64,000 nucleotides of DNA, taken from the NCBI GenBank assembly GCA_003344405.1, contig NOWV01000028.1:553332-617331 (forward strand). Reading direction: 5' to 3'. This stretch comes from Trichoplax sp. H2. Its lineage: Eukaryota > Placozoa > Uniplacotomia > Trichoplacea. The position numbers were made by a program, and so were the translations under genes. Positions 23,468 through 35,465 of this stretch are shown piece after piece (position 1 is the first letter of the stretch; every line of letters starts with the position of its first letter). Under the pieces are notes generated by a model. It made no database searches. It saw nothing but the letters and a program-made list of their open reading frames with translations, and was not told the DNA's origin.

Positions 23468-24711
23468 TTATTGTTCGATATTTTCTTCCAAAAAATTAAA
23501 TTTAAACGCTTGATCTTTCGTCGATTTTTCATCCACATTTTTGCCACTATTTGCATTCTACCATAAACAGTAATCATGTCGCATATAATCATATTTAGTT
23601 AACTGACAATCTTAAATATAAGGATCGCTTCTCTATCAGATATTAACCTGTAAAGTATAGGACTTTCTATAGACCCTTCCGACTTTTTTTTCAGGATTGA
23701 TCTTCTTAATACTCGATTGAGAAATCTTCATACTTGCTAAATTTAGATAGATATCGAATGATAGTACATAACAATTCAAAAATACTGGCAAGACTTTGAT
23801 AGGAAATGCACTTCTTAGCAATCATTATCCTGACTACAATAAGTGTTCTAGTGAATCATAATGGTGGTAATTATTCCATACAATGTAATTTTAAAATCTA
23901 AAACTACAGTAATTATTTCTTAAAGGAGGGAAATCGGTCATTTTACCTGTTGCTTGCTCAAGAAGAGACTGTTTAACTTTCATTTTGTAATCGCCAAAAG
24001 TTTGTCTTAGTAATATTTTCTTTTTGGTCTATGAAAGAAAAAGACAGAATGTACACGATCACTATCCATCGACCATTGAGAAATATTTAATCCTGTATTA
24101 ACTGATCCTTCATATATCTTTTATTAAAGTAGTCAATGAATCCAATATGCATTTAATAACTAATAAAGTATAGCACAAGATCTTTATTTACAAAAACCAA
24201 ACAATGTCATTTTGCCAATAATAATATTTCTTTCGTTTAAATACAATAACGTCATCATAGTATAAGTTATAAGACTAGGGAAAAGAAACCCAATGATTAC
24301 CTCAGGAGTTTTCTTCGATTGCAGAATTCGTAATAATTTTTGAGAATATTCCACTATAACATGAGAATGATGCAAATTGAACTACTTTATTTCATTGATA
24401 GCACAGCAGATAGACGATTGATTGACTGTGTCTTTCCATAATTACAAGTGCAGATACCTACCAGCTTCTTTTTTATCTTTATTAGAAATAATGCCCAATT
24501 CTAATTGTTGAATAGCCCAAGCCAGTTCCTCCTCGAATTCTATCTGCAAGTAAATATCCGTTATATTTGTTACGCACAAATTTCCAATTGAACAACCTAC
24601 TAACACTATTTCAAGCAAATACGAGATATTTGACTATGATTAAGCGTTGGATAACGCGCAAGTAATTCTTTTAGGTATGAAACTTACTCCTTCGCTTTCC
24701 GCTCCATTTAT
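23468..24711 (-). CDS. UPF0488 family protein (C8orf33-like), 5' end not found
   Basis: Six minus-strand exons are linked with consistent phases: 24711..24688, 24543..24462, 24353..24301, 24028..23947, 23736..23648 and 23557..23468 (stop TAA). They give 139 residues without the start codon. The order of motifs matches human C8orf33: EEELAWAIQQLELGI, then a Lys-rich helix with LLRILQSKKTPE, then RQTFGDYKMKVKQ, then a basic VGRVYRKS, and the C-terminal AFKFNFLEEN, where the human protein ends EFRFNFF. The function of this family is not established. An initiating ATG was not located upstream; the first exon probably lies in 24720-25100. The 3' ends of this gene and SPAG7 face each other about 530 bases apart. 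Confidence 0.85.
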
Positions 24712-25117
24712 CTGTCAACAGTTTAATTGTAGAACAAATTTAATTCATTTTAAAAATTATCAGCGTACGCACAATTATGCTATGTTGACTACGTAGACTA
24801 TATGGAAAGCATATAGAAAAAAGTAATGATATATTGTAATAAGTTATTCTTCATTTATGCAATACAGTTCAAGTTTTAGCTCTTCAAAAAATAAATAAAC
24901 ATCAATATATCTTAGTAGTTGATCATCCTCTCGTATCCTGTACATGCACTGAATTAAAGTGATTTGAAATAACATTTTAGAGCCAAGTCGAAGATAGAAT
25001 TAACTTGGAGAAGTGGAATACTAAAAGTCGCTATCCTTCGTCCGGAATACGAGGATAGTGTGATATCCGTCCCTACATGAAGTCTTAAGCGCCATATTGT
25101 ATATCGAGATTTGGATA

Positions 25118-25975
25118 ACAATTACTGTAAGTAGATATTACTCTACAGTTAATAACCATTCGAAAGTGGTGGACCTTTGGTATAGAACCAATATTAATAG
25201 GAAGTAGAGGACTAGGACTAGATCGAGTTTAACACAAGAACAATTACTGTAAGTAGATATTATGCTACAGTTTATAACCATTCCAAAGTGGACCCTTGGT
25301 ATAGAACTAATATTAATTGAATTGAATAGGAAGTAGAGGAATAGGACTAGATCGAGGTTAATACGAGAGCAATTACTGTAAGTAGATATTATTCTACAGT
25401 TAATAACCATTCGAAAGTGGTGGACCTTTGGTATAGAACCAATATTAATAGATAGTAGAGGTCTAGGACTAAATCGAGTTTAACACTAGAACAATTACTG
25501 TAAGTAGATATTACTCTACTGTACAGTTAAATAACCATTTGAAAGTGGACCTTGGTATAGAACTAATATTAATTTAACAGGAAGTAGACGACTAGGACTA
25601 GATCGAGTTTAATATGATAATAATTACTGTAAGTAGATATTATTCTACAGTTAATAACCATTCGAAAGTGGACCTTTGGTATAGAACCAATATTAATTTA
25701 ATAGGAAGTAGAGGACTAGGACTAAATCGAGTTTAACGCAAGAACAATTACTGTAAGTAGATATTATGCTACAGTTAATAACCATTCGAAAGTGGACTTT
25801 TGGTATAGAACTAATATTAATTTAATAGGAAGTAGAGGACTAGGACTAGATCGAGTTTAATATGATAATAATGACTGTAAGTAGATATTACTCTACAGTT
25901 TGTAACGACTAATCTTTGCTGTAGAATCAATTTTAAAAGGAAGTAGAGGACTAAAGCTAGATCGAGTTTAATGCG
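25118..25975. repeat. Tandem repeat, ~120-130-bp unit, about 7 copies
   Basis: Each unit begins with CAATTACTGTAAGTAGATAT, passes through CTACAGTTAATAACCATTCG and GGTATAGAAC.AATATTAAT, and ends with GACTAG.TCGAGTTTAA. Units start near 25118, 25241, 25371, 25492, 25621, 25745 and 25869, with a degenerate half unit after 25975. Small indels change the unit length. An open frame of 90 codons within the array is a by-product of the repeat. Confidence 0.95.
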
Positions 25976-26365
25976 ATAGGTCTACTGTAGGTAAAAATGA
26001 TTGCGAACGATTGGGAATTTTCTACTATTTCATTCAAGGTTGATACTCCTGCTTCGTTAATGTATGAATTATGAAGACATTGAATAGACCCCATACTAGT
26101 AATAAACTCGTTGAATTTGCGATACCTTTGCTGGTGCTATCAGCTCACATCATGATGTATAGCTTAGTAGTACACTAGTAACTGTCATGTACAACCTCCT
26201 GTTGATGATCTGCTTTTGATTCCAACTAAACCCAAGTTGCGAACAAAAGATCTGTTCTCAGGAAGTATTTTATCGTATACGAATGATCATACATTCTACT
26301 TCGATGTCGAGAGTAACTTGTCATCGGAATAAGTTACAAGATAGGACAATTTCATCGACAACTGC

Positions 26366-26632
26366 CTAGCTCATCGCAGTCAATGCAACCGTTCTACTTA
26401 AGCTAAGAGTTGATAACCAATTTGACAGAAAACTTTCCATTACTCCACCATAACTAATTCTCATCCATTTTACCCCTGTAGCAACGATAGTCAAAAGGCT
26501 TAGCTGAAAGTTGTCGCTTACCGTCGAGGCTGCATTAGCAGAAGTAACGTTTCCTTTCTTGGAATTTTTTACTTCTTCTCTCCGCTTTCTATTTCTAGCT
26601 TGCGTTTTACTTAATTTCTGAGAAGTAGCCAT
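26366..26632 (-). CDS. Possible small basic protein, unrecognised
   Basis: An ATG at 26632 opens 88 codons. The first 37 residues are basic and polar (TQARNRKRREEVKNSKKGNV), like a nucleic-acid- or ribosome-binding tail, and are followed by a potential GTAAGC donor near 26520. Past that point the frame stays open but reads as ordinary hydrophobic sequence. So either the protein is one exon of 88 residues or a short first exon spliced to something not found. No family match. Local GC is higher than in the flanks, which mildly favours coding. Confidence 0.25.
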   Translation of the reverse strand: MATSQKLSKTQARNRKRREEVKNSKKGNVTSANAASTVSDNFQLSLLTIVATGVKWMRISYGGVMESFLSNWLSTLSLSRTVALTAMS

Positions 26633-26639
26633 TGCTATA

Positions 26640-28245
26640 TACTGTATATGCAATCGTAAAACTTGTGAAACCTTCTCTATACCATTGATTTCCCAAATGA
26701 TCGTATCCACTGCTGCAATGGCTTCCTTCTCAAGAGTCGATGGCCATCAAAGATGCTCACTCACTTCAATCAACCTTGACACTATCCTATTGCCGATATT
26801 GCTAACCAACGATAAGCTCAATAACAGTAGACAGTCCTTCTTATAATAATTTAGCTTGCTATGGTAAGAATTTGCTCCTTCTTGGGCTTGAAGTTTGCAA
26901 GTTTTCCAAAGCAGTTTGCAAAATCTTGCTAGAAGCAAATCGCAAGAAGTTCAAGTGTTGATATCGTCTTGTTTCCTTTGGATCTTATATATAATTATAT
27001 GAAATACTAGCGGATGTTTGAGCACTGTATGTGTACCAGCTCAATGTCCCAGCACAACCATCCGTTGCATAGTAACGACAGTACAACTACACAAACATGG
27101 CATCGAAATACAGGAAAGGAAGGGGTAAATTGATACGATGACTGGACTATTTTAGCTCAGGTCCACCATTCCATTAAGAAAGGCAAAGCTGGCTACATTG
27201 CAGATCAAGAAGAAGCTCCATAGCAAGATAAATGGATCAATTTTACTGTAGTTACTGTTAATGAGCTTGAAGTTAATAGCATCAGTGAGATATCTGCTAA
27301 TTAAGAATAGTGTGTTTGTATGCAAGAGGATTTGCCAATGCAAAAGCTGCAGTGGACTGCAGGATTGCAGAAAGTTGTCGACAAATGCAACTCTTTCTAC
27401 TTGCCAGGTCTGCTATCCAATTTTTAATTACCTTATGATGTAGTCTATACATTCTATATGAAGCTCAGGAAGTACTGAAGATATTTGCATTTTGTTGGTC
27501 ATTTCCATTTTGCTATTATGAATTGATAATACGATCATGCATTGGCGTGATTGTGGAAGATTTTTGCAGAGATTGTATACTGTCGTGTCCAGCCTGCACT
27601 GCACCCTATACCTACCTTGCGAGGATCCAAAAGCAATGAAATCAATTCGTTCTTAACAATCAGTATCATTGCTGTTGTCTGCTTGCATTTTAATACATTT
27701 TACTTGACATTCCGATGTTTATGGCCATGACCGGCTAAATTTGAAAGCATAACCTCCATTGGTTTCGATTATGATGTCACATTACTTGCATGAAGGACTT
27801 CTCCTATAAATTTTAGTTTTCAAAAAGAGAAAGCAGTTCTTACTCGGTAATGTAATGGACGAGAAGACTACTGTAGATCGAGCAGTTTATCCTGTTTCTC
27901 CCATGGTAGAAAATGGATCTTTGACAAATTCCTGCTAGTATCTATGGCACGGTAGCCTGGTACAGTAATATCTTTTCTCTTCCCATCTTGATAGTCCTTG
28001 TAACAAGGGGAATGTTAGAGATAGAGTTAGGGTTTCAGTTATAGCATGGAAGTACTGTAGATTATTGTAAATATCCAAAGCATTGGATGATTTACCCTAT
28101 AGGAACCCTAGCGAATAAACGACAGGAAATGGCATTAGAAAGTATTTAAGCTCAGACATAAAAAATAATATTTAGGGTAGTAACAAAGTAATCGAAACTT
28201 GTTCCATCACCGTTAAGTTCTATAATTCTAATATACGCATATGTA
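26640..28245. other. Intergenic, no gene supported
   Basis: Open frames on both strands near 26747-26938 and 27152-27443 were read and lack coding character or ATG starts. No repeat array is present. Confidence 0.35.
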
Positions 28246-30065
28246 ATGATAGGTTCTACTCGTCCTTCGTCAAAGCCATTTACCCTTGATGGCCAGTGCA
28301 TTGGCAGGATTCCTCCTTATGTGCTGCAACAACTTCATCATCACAAGAATGTATTCCAATTGGAAATGGATGACTCAGAAAATATTACAAGAATTACACT
28401 TCATGATAGACTAAAATCATTCGATGAACGCACAAAAGCAGTAGACGAAGTAATGAAGGACTGGAGAGACAATCATGTCTTTCCAGTCTTGGAAGGATGG
28501 AGGAATGAGGTAACGTTCATTTTATAGTAATTTCATCTATTGATATAGTAGAGTAGGTATAAAAAATACGAGTACTTCGTAGGAAAAATAGTAAACATAT
28601 CAAAAATCTATCTTGAAGTAGGCTGATAGTTACTTGTATCTAATATTATCAACAACGCCATTGAATAACAAATCATATTAATGTAATATTACTCAAATGC
28701 TATTTCATATATTGACTATGTTGGTCTAGATGTACAAGGTTTCACAAACATACATATCAGGACCGTTATTTAACATGGAGCGAAGTGCAACTTGTAAATC
28801 TTAATTAAGATAGCGAAATTGCTAGCTTACAGTAATCTAATAATGTCTTTAACTTGTAGTCTAATTGACAAATAATCTTTTCCCTTATCTTCAGTACTAC
28901 TTTGCTGCTTTATTCTATTTTACCGTAGTTCGCTATCGCTAACAAAATTCTGGCTTTCAATCGTAGCTTTGCTAGGTATAAGACAATATGGAATCCATGT
29001 GAATGGATTCTATATTGATTGCAAGAATGATGATGTTTTAATGTGGGTTGGTAAAAGGAGTAAGACGAAAGCAACCTTTCCTGGAAAATTAGATAACCTG
29101 GTAGGCAAATAATTCTGAGTACGCTCATAAACCGATATTCCATTTATTATCTAACTCATAACTACTGTATTTATCTTATTCCATGTTATACTCGTATTTC
29201 ATTGGATCAATATTTGATGTAGTCCATTTAACTACCAAAGATCAAATATGATAGTTGAGAATTGTACCTCATCTATTATTGTTACTATTCTAAGTTATGA
29301 AACGATATTATTTCTGTTTAATCTTTTGTAATGCATTTAAAGTATCATTATGGCTTGAAAATGATACTATCAAGACGATATTTAACTGTATGTATATAGT
29401 TTGTGTAGGCTGCAATCCGATGCGAGTTGAGGTTTACTGTTCATCTTTGTACATATCCATATATTTTATTTTTGAATTTAATAGGCTGCTGGAGGTATCT
29501 CCGTGGGGTACAACATTGCTGATACCTTGATTAAAGAATGCGCTGAAGAAGCGTCCCTCCCTGAAGAACTTGCTAGAAGAGCAATCTCAACTGGAGCGCT
29601 AACGTAAGTGGCATATCACAGTAGCTAAACGATAATTTTTGTAAACGCTGTTGGTTAATCTAATACCATAAATCATCTACTATACTATAAATAGCTATTG
29701 CTACGAGGATGAGAGAGGCTATTTTCCAGAAACTCAGTTTGTGTATGACCTAGAGTTACCTCCTGACTTTACTCCGGTAAATTCGGACGGAGAAGTAGAA
29801 GAGTTCTATCTCATGAAGCTAGAGGAGGTCCATAAATCAAATAATATCGATATTAAGTCCAACGTATTTCCTTTTTTGCTCTTTAGTTAATATTTTTGCT
29901 TGCTTATTGATGTTACGATAGGTTGTGCAACGTATTTCAGATGATGAATTCAAGCCTAATAGTGCACTGTCAGTAATAGATTTCTTAATTAGAAGGGGAT
30001 ATCTCAAGCCCGACGACCAAAATTATCTGCATATCCTGTCTGTGCTGCATCGAGATCTGGACTGA
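28246..30065 (+). CDS. Nudix hydrolase with N-terminal DUF4743 (plant NUDT20/24, fungal TPK-related type)
   Basis: Exons: 28246-28509, a segment ending at 29100, 29485-29603, 29695-29827 and 29922-30065 (TGA). Exon 1 is the DUF4743-like domain, ending in the family motif RTKAVDEVMKDWR and GWRNE. Then LGIRQYGIHVNGFY, MWVGKRSKTKATFPGKLDNL and AAGGISVGYNIADTLIKECAEE give the Nudix fold. The Nudix box keeps K-E-C-x-E-E, but its usual earlier Glu is not evident. FVYDLELPPDF, DGEVEEFYLM and SVIDFLIRRGYL complete the match to plant NUDT20-like proteins. The stretch between GWRNE and LLGIRQ, where relatives carry a Y-P-V ... E-R-A-A block, could not be read: the exon candidate at 28895 hits a stop or a phase conflict. 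So the gene may be frameshifted or use an unrecognised small exon. Relatives hydrolyse nucleoside-diphosphate-type or damaged thiamine-diphosphate substrates. Confidence 0.85.
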
Positions 30066-33000
30066 TGAGGTCATGATCATCATACACTAATGAAGTTGAT
30101 ATGAGAAGACTTGTAGTAATGAGTATCCTCAAATCTCCTCAAATAATTATCAAATTTTTAGTTGCCATGCTTTTGAATACTCATTCCTGATGGTAATGTT
30201 TTCTTCATGTTTCTCAATACTCTAATCAATGTCTGATTAAACAGATCTGATCTAATGTAGACGCTAGGAATACGTACAACATTCATATGATGTTAGGGCT
30301 CAAATGACGTTTTTATCGCTTATTTAGTCTAGCCTTGAATTAAGGTTCTTAGTTGTCTGTACAGTGCACTTTCAATCATTGTGACTTGGATAATAATATG
30401 GAATGCTGATTTGGATCTGAATTTTAAATGTTCATTTTACAAGATTATTAATTTTTAGAAAGTAAATATAAACTTACATTGGTGGAATTTATTCGATTAT
30501 TGCATGTGTATGTGTAATTGAATTAAAATTTTAATAAGCAACCGTTGCATCAAGGGTGGGCTTTTTCTTTGCAAAATCCGTTAGATTAGCCCATTCGTCA
30601 CATCTTTCTATTTGGATTGATTACTTCCACTTTTAACTTTCAGAATATTAACACTTAAACGAAATGAAAATTTTGTCAGATCGATTCAGTATTTAATGAA
30701 ATCAATATTTCTTACGTATGGCAATTTGAAAAGCAAACATTATCGATATTTAATTTAGTGCAACATATATTTAAAAAAAAAATCGTAAACATATTTTGCA
30801 TCAAATTCTGCAAAGTCAGTCATAAGTAGGTAGCAGCGCTGTATATAGGCTTGAACCATTAAAGAGCTTAATTCCAATCAATTAAACTACTAATCCTAAT
30901 AGTAAAGCCTTCATATATTATAGTACGCGTATGTAAAGAGAAATCGGATTAGATTCTTACAAGAAAATGATAACTATTATTAAACGGTGATCATAAACTA
31001 TTACTAATAATTTTGATTACCGCAGACGTTACTGACCATGCAGTTAGTAGACGATTTATAATTAAATCCATAGAAATTTCCCAAATTTAATTTCTTGATA
31101 AATTTAAATCCAATTTTTATTTTACCGCTTAAAGTGATAGCCATAATGCAATTATGTTTACAATATTAACAATCTAGTTCAACAACATGTATCTACCAAT
31201 TATAGTGTAGATTATAAATCCAATTACAATGCATTAATTTTTATAATATAAAAATATACAGTATTTACTATAAATTAGCCATATCATAGATGTGCAAAAG
31301 GTGAAGTTTACACAATGTTTTGCGAGTATGAGTATCTAAACCTTTAATTTACAATGAAACTTGTCCTGTACGAAGCTGCAATATGAATATATGACCTCAT
31401 TACAAATTTAAAATAATTTCCCAAGAAAAACATATTGCAATTGATTATTATTCGTAATATGAAAAATCATTAAAACCAAGACTGTGGATAGTATACATAC
31501 AAAAAATTACTCAGAAGTTATTTTTGAAAATAGATCGTTCAACACTTACTTAGGGTACCTAGATACAGTAGCATCAAAATAGTAAAAGGACTATCATTGA
31601 TTGTGTTTTATGATCCTGCATAGAAGTAAAGGACTTGCAAAAGTGTCTGCAATTACGATGAATAGATTATTTTTCCATACAGTTAAAAATACGAGTGTAT
31701 AAACATCAGTAGCAAGAACATCAGTAGGAGGTCAGAAAAAAAATATTGGATTAATAATACTGACATCGAAATCTTGAAATTTTGAAGCTAGATATCTGTA
31801 CTATGTGACTGTTAAATCAACAACAGTGTTGATGTTAGCTTAAGATGATAAAAATTTTTGAAAAACTCTCCCCTAATCTAGGAAAGTTTAAAAGTTAATT
31901 TTAATTTCCAATAATTAAACAATTCCACAGAATTTACCAATTCGTGTATGACTTCTAACAAACATATCTTGACTTAAATTCAGTCTTAATGCGATTTGTT
32001 AAAAACACAGATCAGTTAGCTAGAGAAAAGAAGTATTTGCAACTTTATTTTTACTCCAATGAAAGAAAAGTTCATGCCAATTTTATCTTGCTATTCTATA
32101 TCTCGCCAATATATGGTCATACATCTAATGTCGTAGATCAGTTGCTTGTGTTTTCGATGGTCCTGAATTTATGTAGGTATTACAGTCGTTTGGCAGAAAC
32201 TTAACGCAATCAAACAAGCTAAGCTATACCTTAGGTACATTATAAAACTGTATACAATCCCAAAGATTGGCCAGATCAAAGAAATTTTAATGACGATCAT
32301 TTTTACTAACTCTAACCTCTAGTTCTAGAAGCAGAAACCTTAATTTGCAGCTTGATGAATACTTGTAAAACAAGGTACAGCTTTGGAATGTTGGATTTTT
32401 AACGTTATCTCGCCAAGCAAGATGGAATACAAGACTCTAGATTAGTGATGCCTTTATATATAACATATCTGTTTACCCTTAAATGAATACGTTATAAATA
32501 AATGATAGACTCATTTACATAGCGAAGAAATTTCTTTTAAATCAAAATAGAGAAGCAAATTGTTGATAGATTAATTAATCAATCAATCAATAACGCTGTC
32601 TTTGGTATTCTAATTTAATTACCAATCACCTAATGCAATTAGGCTTCGTAGGAATTGAATTTATAGGTAATATTGAATATTAGCAATATGCAAACATGAT
32701 TACTCAAACATAAATTCGGGTCCAGGAATAACGGTTGAACTTAATAGGATAGCCAATCCATCGTTCTAACTTACTCCTTATTTATTAATTATAAATAAAG
32801 TATGCTGTATAGTAATGCTAGAAATTAAATACAATGCTGACATATGGAGTGAATTCGCAGAGAGTGATCAATATGTGGACAGATCTGGAATTTGCTATAT
32901 CATCTTAGTTAAAATTGTAAGCGCCATTTTTATTGCAATGATCGATGAACTTTAATTACATGATATCTATTAGAAACCTTGAGTCTATATTAAATTAATT

Positions 33001-33950
33001 ACTGGCTCCCAATAAATAGCATATTGGCATTTGTTGTTAACGGGTAACTGCGATCGACACTAACTAGACTAAAAACAAACGAAAATGAAAGGGACGTTAC
33101 GAGATATTCTGAAGCTTTATACGAGTATGGCGGCTACGATATAACTTTGCCATTATATCATAATGTTAAGTTTAAGATCGAGGTAATATAGATAATATTG
33201 ATCAAATCATCAGCTCCATACAGATTAATGTAATAATTTGTTCTAGCACTAGCAAACATCTGTTTGCTTCAATTATACAGTAAAAGCCAAGTTAATTGCA
33301 TCATGAAAAAATTTCTCAGCCCAAATATACTAAAAAAAAATTCTCTATTTCTAAGCGGTTTCTCGCTCAGAACACCAGTCCATTCATTATTTTAATGCTA
33401 TACCTATTACGCATTATATCGCAACACCAGGTCAATCACCATAGACAAGGTTAGACACATCAAAGCAGCCTTCAACACAAAATCTATTTTATTGCTGGAT
33501 TGCCTTTCCTGATATAAAACTGCATGTACGTATACGCTAATATACATGAATTAAATTCAGAGTCATCTATCAAGCATGATTTTCGTGTTATAAATTTATG
33601 TGCATGTACCATATGAAATGTAGCACTATTCAGAATCAACTGTTATGCTCCCCAATTTGCGTAATGGGCTGTAAACTAGATATTTAATCAAGGCATGGAA
33701 AATTTTTGTACCGCAATAACAAGGGGCTCTTGAATCATTTAAAATCTGTTGGCGTTATTCCAGTGCGGTTGGCTTTGCATTTGGGCTAAGGCTATACAGT
33801 GGTGTACATCAAGTTAGATCTCTAAAAACTTCTCGAGACTAAGAAGTCCTTAAAATCGAAAATTCTTGCATTAGAAAAGTCTCTTTTGCTACGATTAAAA
33901 TTTCTAGCGTCGGAACTAAGTTAGCTAAATTCAATCATCTGCATCTAAAC
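30066..33950. other. Gene-poor AT-rich region
   Basis: No coding exon, RNA gene or tandem array is recognised. The 71-codon plus-strand frame at 31989 has no family resemblance and is not accepted. Confidence 0.4.
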
Positions 33951-33959
33951 TTCTTTATG

Positions 33960-34215
33960 TTAACAATCTGTTGGAGTTAGGTGTCACTAATGATGAAGCA
34001 TCTTAGCTCTTAATGATTGCTTATAACTACCTTATTTCAGAAGCTAGCTAACTGCAACCCTTATAAATATTTTGATAGCTAGAACTTTTCCACTTAATGT
34101 GCTAACGATTTTTATGTTGGAGTTAGATGCCAGCAACGGAGAAGTGTCTTAGCTCTTAATGATTGCTTACAGCTTTCAGCGTTATTTTAGGAGCTAGCTA
34201 ATAGCAACTATTGTA
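33960..34215. repeat. Diverged direct duplication
   Basis: Two diverged copies, about 33965-34110 and 34113-34225, share GTTGGAGTTAG.TG.CA, CTTAGCTCTTAATGATTGCT and a following AGCTAGCTAA.. block. Divergence is higher than in the neighbouring array. Confidence 0.7.
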
Positions 34216-34299
34216 AAAGATTTTAATGCAAGGATTTTCTATTTAAGAAGATTTTGGTGTGAATAAAATTAAAAATCTAATTTCATGTATACCATTAAA

Positions 34300-34955
34300 G
34301 TCTTCACTCGATTTCAGATTTTAAACTAGCTTGCGTAGATAGTTATTCCATCATCAAGCCATCTTAAAATAGAGTATCATTGTTGATTTAAATTGCCCTC
34401 CTTTTGTACGCAGCTGCATTCAATACCGTTGTTGTGTTAACTTGATTTCAGATTTTAAGCAATCTTGGGCATGTAGTTATTCCATCATTTAGCCATCGCG
34501 ATATGGAGCACCATTATCGATTTAAATCGCCTTTATTTTTGCATGCAGCTACCTCAAATACCGTTATAGTATTAACTTGATTTCAGATTTAAACTATTTT
34601 GCGCATGTAGCTATTCCATCATTTAGCAATCGCAAAATAGAGCATCGTTATCGATTAAAAATATTTTTCTTTTAGTATACAGCTGCCTCAGATACCGTTT
34701 TGGCATTAACTTAATTTCAGATTGTAAACTATTTTGCACATATGGTTATTCCATCATTTAGTCATCACAAAATGGAGCACCATTATCGATTGAAATTACC
34801 TTTTTGTATACAGCTGCCTCAGATACCGTTATAGTATTAACTTAATATCAGATTTTAAACTATCTTGCATATGTAGTTGTTCCATCATTTAGCAATCTTA
34901 AAATGGAGAACCATTTTCGATTTAAATTCCATTTCTTTTATGCAGCTCAAATACC
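34300..34955. repeat. Tandem repeat, ~125-bp unit, about 5 diverged copies
   Basis: Each unit has CTTGATTTCAGATTTTAAAC, then ATGTAGTTATTCCATCATTT, AGCAATCGCAAAATGGAG, CATTATCGATTTAAAT and CAGCTGCCTCAAATACCGTT. Units start near 34310, 34440, 34570, 34705 and 34835. About 10-20% divergence between copies. It lies 0.5 kb upstream of LRRC23. Confidence 0.9.
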
Positions 34956-35465
34956 CTGCAGCAAAATAGACATTCATGTTTATCAATCCAAAATTAATAG
35001 AAATAACAGTGTAGAGTATATCATGTCTCAAAATTTATTAAGTAGTCAGTATATCAATTCTTAGTCAATAGCATCGCAATGTAATTGCTACATGATTGGC
35101 TAGTCCGTAGTCTCCCCGTGCATTAATTATATGGGCTGATAGAGCAGATAGCCTATCTTGCTGTATAACTACTCATTCAGTATATCGCGCATAGTAATAA
35201 ATTAAGCAAATAGTAGATAAAGATATAATGCAAGGGGACTATAGCTGAAAGGGAATCATGCGCGTTCGATCGTCCGTTGTGACCATAGCAACCGCGGTTA
35301 CTAAGTATTTCATTATAAACAGTTACAGTAAGAGAACTGTTCTACTCCATCTACACGATTATAGGAAAGTTCGACGCCTTTAATATCCAATTGCGTTGGC
35401 TTTCGATCTTGTTGTGCCGATTTTTTTACGATATTTTCAGCCGGAGTAATTTAGTTCACAAGAAC

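Noticed and set aside
25138-25410. 90-codon minus-strand ORF
   Set aside because: It is the ~125-bp tandem repeat read in one frame; the peptide repeats with the DNA unit.
26366-26632. RAMP4/SERP identity for the small basic ORF
   Set aside because: Only a K-x-x-x-G-N-V resemblance; the typical single C-terminal span and spacing are not present.
26747-27443. Three 60-63-codon ORFs on both strands
   Set aside because: Overlapping on opposite strands, with no domain, splice or start support.
31989-32204. 71-codon plus-strand ORF
   Set aside because: Starts with ATG, but composition is ordinary for AT-rich DNA and there is no family or exon context.
35241-35320. tRNA-like look of a GC-richer patch
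   Set aside because: No cloverleaf can be drawn and no TTCGA/TTCAA T-loop is flanked by a matching stem.
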